Shown here piece by piece: positions 58,546 to 64,000 of a stretch of 64,000 nucleotides of DNA. Under the pieces are notes generated by a model. The model saw only the letters and a list, made by a program, of their open reading frames with translations. It was not told the origin of the DNA and did not search any database. This DNA comes from CAVVAL01 sp963742725. GTDB lineage: Bacteria > Actinomycetota > Actinomycetes > Mycobacteriales > Cryptosporangiaceae. Every line of letters starts with the position of its first letter. Positions within the stretch are counted from its first letter, which is position 1. The position numbers and the translations under genes were made by a program. The stretch is taken from positions 496,001-560,000 of the forward strand of contig CAVUMX010000001.1 of assembly GCA_963742725.1 (NCBI GenBank). Direction: 5' to 3'.

Positions 58546-59481
58546 TCAGCGGAAGTGATCGAAGCCACCATCGTTGTAGGTCTCGCCGTCGACGAGGACC
58601 CCGGCGCCGCGCGTGATCCGGCCGATGACCAGCCATTCCGGCGGCAGCTCGGTACCGGACGGGAACGTCGCCGCGATCGCGTGGTCCTCGCCGCCCGCGA
58701 GAACCCACCGCATCGGGTCCTGGCCCAGCGCGAGCGCCGCGTCGGACATCTGCCGGGTCACCTCGAACACCGACGACGTGACCTCCACGCAGACGCCGCT
58801 CGCCTTCGCGATGTGGCCCAGGTCGGCGACGAGGCCGTCGCTGACGTCGCACATCGCGGTCGCGCCGGCGGCCGCCGCGGCCGGGCCAGCGGCATACGGC
58901 GGCTCCGGACGGCGATGCGCGTCGACCAGCGCACGCGGAGTCCGGAAGCCGCGCGACAGCACCGCGTACCCGCCGGCGGACCAGCCGAGCCGCCCGGCGA
59001 CCGCCACGACGTCACCGGGCCGCGCCCCGGACCGGGTCACCGGCGGCCGCCCGGCCAGGTCGCCCAGCGCGGTGATCGAGATCGCGATCGTGTCGAACCG
59101 GGACAGGTCACCGCCGACCACCGACGCGCCGACCAGCTCGCACTCGTCGCGCAGCCCGTCCGCGAACTGCTCGGGCCAGCTCAGCGGCGTCTCCGGCGGG
59201 CACGCGAGCCCCACCAGGAGCGCGGTCGGGACGGCGCCCATCGCCGCCACGTCCGCGAGGTTCTGCGCGGCGGCCTTGCGGCCGACGTCGTACGGGCTCG
59301 ACCAGTCCTGCCGGAAGTGGCGCCCCTCCATCAGCATGTCGGTGGTGGCGACCACGCGGCCGTCCGGCGCGGCGACGAGTGCCGCGTCGTCGCCGGGGCC
59401 GAGCAGGCTGACCGGCCCTTGTGGAAGGCGCGGGAAGATGCGGGCCAGAAGTCCGAACTCGCCAGCGTCCGACACCGTCAC
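58546..59481 (-). CDS. thiL: Thiamine-monophosphate kinase
   Basis: Phosphorylates thiamine phosphate to the active cofactor. The 311-residue PurM-like enzyme shows GPGDDAALVAAPDGRVVATT, DMLMEGRHFRQDWSSPYDVG (substrate and metal binding), AAMGAVPTALLVGLACP, GGDLSRFDTIAISITALGD and MCDVSDGLVADLGHIAKASG. Divergent from the Lrp-like gene with an 89-base gap. The order thiL, Lrp-like, DUF3515, ddl is conserved in actinobacteria. Confidence 0.96.
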   Translation of the reverse strand: MTVSDAGEFGLLARIFPRLPQGPVSLLGPGDDAALVAAPDGRVVATTDMLMEGRHFRQDWSSPYDVGRKAAAQNLADVAAMGAVPTALLVGLACPPETPLSWPEQFADGLRDECELVGASVVGGDLSRFDTIAISITALGDLAGRPPVTRSGARPGDVVAVAGRLGWSAGGYAVLSRGFRTPRALVDAHRRPEPPYAAGPAAAAAGATAMCDVSDGLVADLGHIAKASGVCVEVTSSVFEVTRQMSDAALALGQDPMRWVLAGGEDHAIAATFPSGTELPPEWLVIGRITRGAGVLVDGETYNDGGFDHFR

Positions 59482-59570
59482 CCGCGACTCCTCCCTGACC
59501 AGGACCGACCGTTCCGGACACCGTGCGGTACGTTCATCTGGTTGCCCTACCGTCCGACGAAGGAGTGTCC

Positions 59571-59804
59571 GTGGTCCAGGCGTACATCCTCATCCAGACT
59601 GAGGTGGGCAAGGCCCGTGATGTGGCCTCCACTATCAAGGAGATCGCCGGCGTCGCCCAGGTCGAAGCGGTCACCGGCCCGTACGACGTGATCGTATTGA
59701 CCGAAGCTCGCACGGTCGACGAACTCGGCAAGCTCGTCGTCAGCAAGGTGCAGTCGGTCCAGGGGATCACCCGCACGCTGACCTGCTCCGTCGTCCATCT
59801 CTGA
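59571..59804 (+). CDS. Stand-alone Lrp/AsnC ligand-binding domain protein
   Basis: A 77-residue protein containing only the Lrp/AsnC effector domain (AYILIQTEVGKARDVASTIK, then GPYDVIVLTEARTVDELGKL). No helix-turn-helix is present, so it cannot bind DNA alone; it may sense an amino acid and oligomerise with other Lrp proteins. GTG at 59571 has AGGAG six bases upstream, which decides against longer readings. Followed by DUF3515. Confidence 0.93.
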   Translation: MVQAYILIQTEVGKARDVASTIKEIAGVAQVEAVTGPYDVIVLTEARTVDELGKLVVSKVQSVQGITRTLTCSVVHL

Positions 59805-59809
59805 GAACC

Positions 59810-60298
59810 CTGAACGGCTCCGCCCGGCGTGGCGTACTCATCGCCACGCTCGCCTCGGTGCCGGTGGCACTCGCCGCCGGCGCCGGGATGTTCTGGTTTC
59901 TGGGCGGATTCGAACCTGGTCCGGACGACCCGGTGCCTGTCACGGCGCCACCGTCGCTTCCCGGCGCTGACGAGACCTGCGCCGGGATCCTCGGCGCCCT
60001 CCCCCGTGAACTCGCCGGCCAGGGCACCCGGAAGGTCAGCGACGCGCCGCACCGCGTCGTCGCCTGGGGCGACCCGCCGATCGTGCTGCGCTGCGGCGTC
60101 GGCAAGCCCGAGGCGCTGACCCCGACCGCGCAGGTCCTCGGCATCAACGGCGTCGAGTGGGTGTACGAGCCGGACGGCGACACGATCGTGTGGACGACCG
60201 TGTCGCTGCCGCTTCCCGTCGAGGTCCGCGCTCCGCGCGAGTTCTCCGGGGACGAGATCCTCGGCCCGCTCGCCAAACCCCTGACCGCCCGGCGCTGA
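59810..60298 (+). CDS. DUF3515 family lipoprotein-like or membrane protein, probable CTG start
   Basis: About 162 residues if started at CTG 59810, giving NGSARRGVLIATLASVPVAL followed by AAGAGMFWF, a positively charged N-terminus and one membrane helix. The DUF3515 domain follows: DETCAGILGALPRELAGQGT, VVAWGDPPIVLRCGVG and GVEWVYEPDGDTIVWTTV. The first canonical codon is GTG 59858, which would cut into the helix. It sits five bases after the Lrp-like stop and converges with ddl. Function unknown. Confidence 0.8.
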   Translation: MNGSARRGVLIATLASVPVALAAGAGMFWFLGGFEPGPDDPVPVTAPPSLPGADETCAGILGALPRELAGQGTRKVSDAPHRVVAWGDPPIVLRCGVGKPEALTPTAQVLGINGVEWVYEPDGDTIVWTTVSLPLPVEVRAPREFSGDEILGPLAKPLTARR

Positions 60299-60299
60299 A

Positions 60300-61385
60300 T
60301 CAGCGCAGGCCGGTGCCGCGGCTGATCGCCGTCCGGATCAGGCGGGTCAGCAGGTCGGGGTAGGCCAGGCCGCTCGCCGCCCACATCTGCGGGAACATCG
60401 AGATCGGCGTGAAGCCCGGCATCGTGTTGATCTCGTTGATGACCAGCTCGCCGTCCGGACGGACGAAGAAGTCCACCCGGGCCAGGCCGGCGCAGTCGAG
60501 CGCCGTGAACGCCGTGCACGCCATCGCGCGCAGCTTCTCCGTCACCCCGGCGGGCAGGTCGGCGGGCAGCGTGATCTCGCAGGTGTTGTCGAGGTACTTC
60601 GCGTCGAAGTCGTACCAGTCGTGGCCGCCCACGACCCGGATCTCCGCCGGCACGCTCGCCTCCGGCGCGCCCCAGTTCTCGCCTTCCAGCACGCCGCACT
60701 CGACCTCCCGGCCGACCACCGCGGCCTCGACCAGCACCTTCGGGTCGATCTCGCGCGCGAACGCGACGGCGCCCGGCAGGTCGGCCCAGTCGGTCACCTT
60801 GCTGATGCCCGTGCTCGACCCGGCCCGCGCCGGCTTCACGAAGACGGGCAGGCCCAGGCGCTCCTGGTCGTCCAGCGACAGCGACTCGCCCCGCCGCAGC
60901 ACCGCGAACTCGCCGACCGGCAGCCCCTCGGCGGCCAGCAGCTTCTTCGTGTACTCCTTGTCCATCGCCGCCGCCGACGCCAGTACCCCGGCGCCGACGT
61001 ACGGCAGGTCCGCCATCTCCAGCAGGCCCTGGATCGTGCCGTCCTCGCCGTACGCGCCGTGCAGCAGCGGGAAGACCACGTCGACGCCGGACAGGGCGCC
61101 CATCCCCGCGGTCGCGTCCATCTCGACGAAGCCACCGCCGGTCAGGACGACGGCCGTCCCGTCCTTCACCCCGGGCAGCGTCCGGTCCTGGATCGTGAGC
61201 GCGGCCGGGTCGTCGGAGGCCAGCACCCAGCGGCCCTCCGGCGTGATGCCGATCGGCAGCACCTCGAACTGGTCCCGGTCGAGCGCGCCCAGCACGCTGC
61301 CGGCGCTGACGCACGAGATGCCGTGCTCGGTGCTCCGTCCGCCGAAGACGAGGGCCACGCGGATCTTCTGATGCTCACTGGTCAC
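60300..61385 (-). CDS. ddl: D-alanine--D-alanine ligase
   Basis: Makes the D-Ala-D-Ala dipeptide for peptidoglycan. The 361-residue ATP-grasp enzyme has RVALVFGGRSTEHGISCVSA, the loop VVFPLLHGAYGEDGTIQG, ATP-site FVKPARAGSSTGISKV and the metal site LARVDFFVRPDGELVINEIN followed by TMPGF. ATG at 61385. Its stop lies one base from the end of the convergent DUF3515 gene. Confidence 0.97.
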   Translation of the reverse strand: MTSEHQKIRVALVFGGRSTEHGISCVSAGSVLGALDRDQFEVLPIGITPEGRWVLASDDPAALTIQDRTLPGVKDGTAVVLTGGGFVEMDATAGMGALSGVDVVFPLLHGAYGEDGTIQGLLEMADLPYVGAGVLASAAAMDKEYTKKLLAAEGLPVGEFAVLRRGESLSLDDQERLGLPVFVKPARAGSSTGISKVTDWADLPGAVAFAREIDPKVLVEAAVVGREVECGVLEGENWGAPEASVPAEIRVVGGHDWYDFDAKYLDNTCEITLPADLPAGVTEKLRAMACTAFTALDCAGLARVDFFVRPDGELVINEINTMPGFTPISMFPQMWAASGLAYPDLLTRLIRTAISRGTGLR

Positions 61386-61505
61386 GCGCCCGACCTTAGA
61401 CGGTGCGGGCGATCCCGGCCGGACCAGCGTCCCAGCTCAGACACCCCGTAACCCGCCCACCACACCCCGTGGCCCGCCCGCGCCGCGCCGTCCCGTCCCC
61501 CGAGT

Positions 61506-61554
61506 TTCGGACTTTTGAGGGTGGCGACGGCGCCCGGACCCTCAAAAGTCCGAA
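61506..61554. repeat. Dispersed palindrome, family 1, copy C
   Basis: Arms TTCGGACTTTTGAGGGT (61506-61522) and perfect complement (61538-61554), 15-base loop. Here the flanking genes run in tandem: it lies beyond the 3' end of the PLP enzyme gene and upstream of ddl. The rest of the 61386-61644 gap is G-rich low-complexity sequence. Confidence 0.8.
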
Positions 61555-61644
61555 GGTCGGCGCGGCGGGGGCGGGCGGGCGGCGGGCGGGGCGGGCGGGC
61601 GGCGCGGGCGGGGCGGGCGCGGTCAGGGCGGGGCGGGGGCGGGG

Positions 61645-62757
61645 TCAGGTGCCGGCGGCGTCGAGGGCGGCGGTCAGGTCGGCGACGAGGTCGGCGGCGT
61701 CCTCGCAGCCCGCGGAGATCCGGACGAAGCCCTCGGCGACGGCGTCCCCGCCCCACTGCGCGCGCCGGTCGAGGGTGGTGTGCAGGCCGCCGAAGCTGGT
61801 GGCGGCCGTGACCAGGGCGGACGCCGCGACGAGCCGGTCCACGAAGGCGGCGTCCGGCAGGGTGCAGCTCAGGACGCCGCCGAACCGGCGCATCTGGCGG
61901 CTGGCGATGCCGTGGGCGGGGTCGCCGGGCAGCCCGGGGTAGCGCAGGTCCTTCACTTCGGGACGGCCGGCGAGCAGGGTGGCGACCGCGAGGGCGTTCT
62001 CGGCGTGCCGGGCGAGCCGGAGGTCCAGCGTGCCGAGGGAGCGGTGCGCGAGCCAGGTCTCGAACGGGCCGGGAACCGATCCGCTGCGGCGCCGCCAGCC
62101 ACGGATCCGGCGGGCCAGGTCGGCGTCGCGGGTCGACACGTGGCCGAGGAGCAGGTCGCTGTGGCCGGTCAGCGCCTTGGTGTCGCTGGCGACGGACAGG
62201 TCGGCGCCGAAGTCCAGCGGACGCTGCCCCAGCGGCGTCGCGGTCGTGTTGTCGACGGCGAGTAGCCCGCCGCGCGCGTGGACGGCCTGGCTGAGCGCGG
62301 CGATGTCGCACACGTCGAGCCCGGGGTTGGCGGGCGTCTCGGCCAGGACGAGCGCGGCTCCGTCCAGCGCGACGCCGTACATCTCGGTCGTCGGCACCTC
62401 CCGGACGGTGACGTCGAACGGCGCGAGGTGGTCGCGGGCCAGCGTCCGGGTCTCGTAATAGCCGTCGGCGGGCACCACGACCGTGTCACCCGAACGCAGC
62501 ACGGAGAACAGGACCGCCGTCACGGCCGCCATGCCGGTGGCGAAGACGATCGCGTCGCCGCCGTCCAGCTCGCCGACCGCCCGTTCGAACTCGCGGTACG
62601 TGGGGTTGTCGTCGCGCGCGTAGCCGATCGGGTCGGGGCCGCCCGGCGCGCCGGCCAGGTGATACGGCGCGGCGAAGACGGGACCTGCCAGCAGCGGCGC
62701 GCCCACGACGGGCGCGGCTGCTCCAGCATGGACAGCCCGGGTCCCGTCCCCCGTCAC
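61645..62757 (-). CDS. Cys/Met metabolism PLP-dependent enzyme (cystathionine lyase/synthase-like)
   Basis: A 370-residue fold-type I PLP enzyme. Recognisable are FATGMAAVTAVLFSVLRSGD, ALVLAETPANPGLDVCDI, AVDNTTATPLGQRPLDFGAD and the PLP lysine in SDTKALTGHSDLLLGHV. The C-terminus has SLGTLDLRLARHAENAL and SFGGLHTTLDRRAQWGGD. It could be cystathionine gamma-lyase or gamma-synthase; the exact reaction is not decidable here. GTG 62757, with GAGGG seven bases upstream, is preferred over 62784. Downstream of gpsA. Confidence 0.88.
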   Translation of the reverse strand: MTGDGTRAVHAGAAAPVVGAPLLAGPVFAAPYHLAGAPGGPDPIGYARDDNPTYREFERAVGELDGGDAIVFATGMAAVTAVLFSVLRSGDTVVVPADGYYETRTLARDHLAPFDVTVREVPTTEMYGVALDGAALVLAETPANPGLDVCDIAALSQAVHARGGLLAVDNTTATPLGQRPLDFGADLSVASDTKALTGHSDLLLGHVSTRDADLARRIRGWRRRSGSVPGPFETWLAHRSLGTLDLRLARHAENALAVATLLAGRPEVKDLRYPGLPGDPAHGIASRQMRRFGGVLSCTLPDAAFVDRLVAASALVTAATSFGGLHTTLDRRAQWGGDAVAEGFVRISAGCEDAADLVADLTAALDAAGT

Positions 62758-62809
62758 CGCGCGGCCCTCGCCGAGCGCGGCCACCCGGCGCGCCGGGTCG
62801 CAGGCCGGT

Positions 62810-63832
62810 TCACCGGGCCACCTCGGGCTTCGTCTCCCGCTTCATCAGTTCGAGGAGGGCCACGGCCGGGGCCGCACCGTCGTGGCATACCCGCACGACC
62901 TGCTCGGTCAGCGGCATGTCGACGCCGTGGGCGCGCGCCAGGTCCAGGATGGAGCGGCACGACTTGACGCCCTCGGCGACCTGACGGGTCGCGGCGGCGG
63001 CCTGCTCGACGGTTTCGCCGCGGCCGAGCCGTTCGCCGAACGTCCGGTTGCGGGACAGCGGCGACGTGCAGGTGGCGACGAGGTCACCGAGCCCGGCGAG
63101 TCCGCTGAACGTCATGGGGTCGGCGCCGAGGGCGACGCCGAGGCGGGTCGTCTCGGCGAGTCCACGGGTGATGAGCGAGGCCTTGGTGTTGTCGCCGAAG
63201 CCCATGCCCTCGGTCATGCCGCAGGCGAGCGCGATGACGTTCTTCACGGCGCCGCCGAGTTCGCAGCCGATGACGTCCGCGTTGGTGTACGGGCGCAGGT
63301 ACCTGGTCGCGGACGCGCGCTGCAGCAGCTCGGCACGGGCCGGGTCGGCGCAGGCGACGACCGTGGCGGCGGGCTGCTCCTGGGCGATCTCCCGGGCCAG
63401 GTTGGGGCCGCTCACGACCGCGACACGGTCCGGCCGCACGCCGGTGACCTCGACGATCACTTCGCTCATCCGCATCATCGTGCCGAGTTCGACGCCCTTC
63501 ATGAGGCTGACGAGCGTCGCGTCGGCGCCGATCTGGTCGACCCAGCCGACCAGGTTCTCCCGCAGCGTCTGGGACGGCACGGCGAGCACCACGAGGTCGG
63601 CGCCGTCCAGGGCCTCGTCGGCGTTGTGCGTGGCGTGGAGCCGGTCGGGCAGGGCCACACCGGGCAGGTAGTCCGTGTTCTCCCGGGCTTCCTGGACGGT
63701 CTTGGCCACCTCGGCGCGGCGGGCCCACAGCGTGACGTCGCAGCCCGCGTCAGCGAGCACCTTGCCGAACGCGGTCCCCCAGGATCCGGCCCCGAGGACG
63801 GCTGCGCGGGGCGCGGTGTGCGATGGGGACAT
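62810..63832 (-). CDS. gpsA: Glycerol-3-phosphate dehydrogenase [NAD(P)+]
   Basis: Reduces dihydroxyacetone phosphate to glycerol-3-phosphate for phospholipids. The 340-residue protein has the Rossmann motif AAVLGAGSWGTAFGKVLADA, VSLMKGVELGTMMRMSEV, the active Lys in GGAVKNVIALACGMTEGMG, and SRNRTFGERLGRG. ATG at 63832 shares its first A with the plsC stop (TGATG). plsC-gpsA forms a lipid-synthesis operon. Confidence 0.97.
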   Translation of the reverse strand: MSPSHTAPRAAVLGAGSWGTAFGKVLADAGCDVTLWARRAEVAKTVQEARENTDYLPGVALPDRLHATHNADEALDGADLVVLAVPSQTLRENLVGWVDQIGADATLVSLMKGVELGTMMRMSEVIVEVTGVRPDRVAVVSGPNLAREIAQEQPAATVVACADPARAELLQRASATRYLRPYTNADVIGCELGGAVKNVIALACGMTEGMGFGDNTKASLITRGLAETTRLGVALGADPMTFSGLAGLGDLVATCTSPLSRNRTFGERLGRGETVEQAAAATRQVAEGVKSCRSILDLARAHGVDMPLTEQVVRVCHDGAAPAVALLELMKRETKPEVAR

Positions 63833-64000
63833 CACGAAGTGACCTCCGGGGTCGTGGCGGTGGGCCTGGTCTTCTTGGGCGGCTTGGGGGGCGGGACGAA
63901 CAGCGGACCGGTCGGCGCCGGCTCGCCGCGCAGGGCCGCCACGTCGTCGCGGAGCTGCCGCATGATCACGTCGGTGACCTCGCGCAGGACCTCCGGCGAC
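63832..64000 (-). CDS. plsC: 1-acyl-glycerol-3-phosphate acyltransferase, C-terminus (partial)
   Basis: Only the last 55 residues are in the window: SPEVLREVTDVIMRQLRDDV, then AALRGEPAPTGPLFVPPP and a basic KPPKKTRPTATTPEVTS tail. This helix plus Pro/Lys tail is typical of actinobacterial lysophosphatidic acid acyltransferases, and it precedes gpsA as usual. The stop overlaps the gpsA start. The catalytic HX4D region lies outside the window, so the call rests on the tail and synteny. Confidence 0.7.
   Translation of the reverse strand, partial: SPEVLREVTDVIMRQLRDDVAALRGEPAPTGPLFVPPPKPPKKTRPTATTPEVTS

Overview
This is a very GC-rich actinobacterial chromosome segment. Third codon positions are almost all G or C, GTG starts are common, and 4-nt ATGA/GTGA stop-start overlaps are frequent. 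The backbone is the conserved actinomycete housekeeping block, mostly on the minus strand: plsC, gpsA, ddl, thiL, rpmB, recG, coaD, sepIVA-like, rpmF, rnc, fpg, smc, ftsY, amtB-glnK-glnD, ffh, rpsP-KH-rimM-trmD-rplS-lepB-rnhB, hisI-trpE. The synteny and the accessory genes fit a filamentous actinomycete, perhaps Streptosporangiales (Actinomadura-like). That placement is an inference. No tRNA, rRNA, CRISPR array, prophage or insertion sequence was seen.

Layout, left to right. 1-6.4 kb: hisI-trpE (trpE cut by the edge) with an AI-2E-type permease, a MerR/YdeI pair, and an ABC exporter with its TetR regulator. 6.4-14.1 kb: the rpsP-to-rnhB ribosome/translocation operon, with two signal peptidases and two Nudix hydrolases. 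14.2-21.9 kb: an accessory island (cysteine hydrolase/GlxA regulator pair, PhoX, DUF402, short-type ProRS, amidohydrolase, two secreted proteins). 22-27.5 kb: ffh, glnD, glnK and amtB behind a clear GlnR-type box. 27.5-34.2 kb: accessory island with an RCK channel-like protein, a secreted protein, a TIGR04222 / DUF692 (MNIO) / DUF2063-like operon, a phosphatase and a kinase-fold protein. 34.3-43.1 kb: ftsY, PhoD-type phosphatase, a hypothetical, a BtrH-like protein, smc. 43.2-49.5 kb: acylphosphatase, CAP protein, and a divergent ATP-grasp / PPDK-like / MFS locus. 49.4-64 kb: fpg to plsC.

The strongest candidate for an undescribed system is 30226-32494. A membrane protein whose only five cysteines lie in a C-terminal Gly/Ser/Cys tail is translationally coupled (ATGA) to a DUF692 multinuclear iron oxidase-like enzyme. 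That enzyme is coupled (GTGA) to a small DUF2063-like protein. This resembles substrate / enzyme / partner arrangements of MNIO-modified peptides, with the membrane protein's tail as the probable substrate. A shortened paralogue with a duplicated leader lies just upstream. The second candidate is the ATP-grasp / PPDK-like / MFS locus at 44.7-49.5 kb.

Two families of dispersed imperfect palindromes occur. Family 1 has three copies with TTCGGACTTTTGAGGGT arms; family 2 has two copies, 28 of 35 bases identical. Four genes (lepB, recG, an FN3-like secreted protein and the short TIGR04222 paralogue) carry an apparent frameshift, always one extra base in the total length. Three genes (a Nudix hydrolase, DUF402, DUF3515) lack an ATG, GTG or TTG at the expected start and may begin at CTG.
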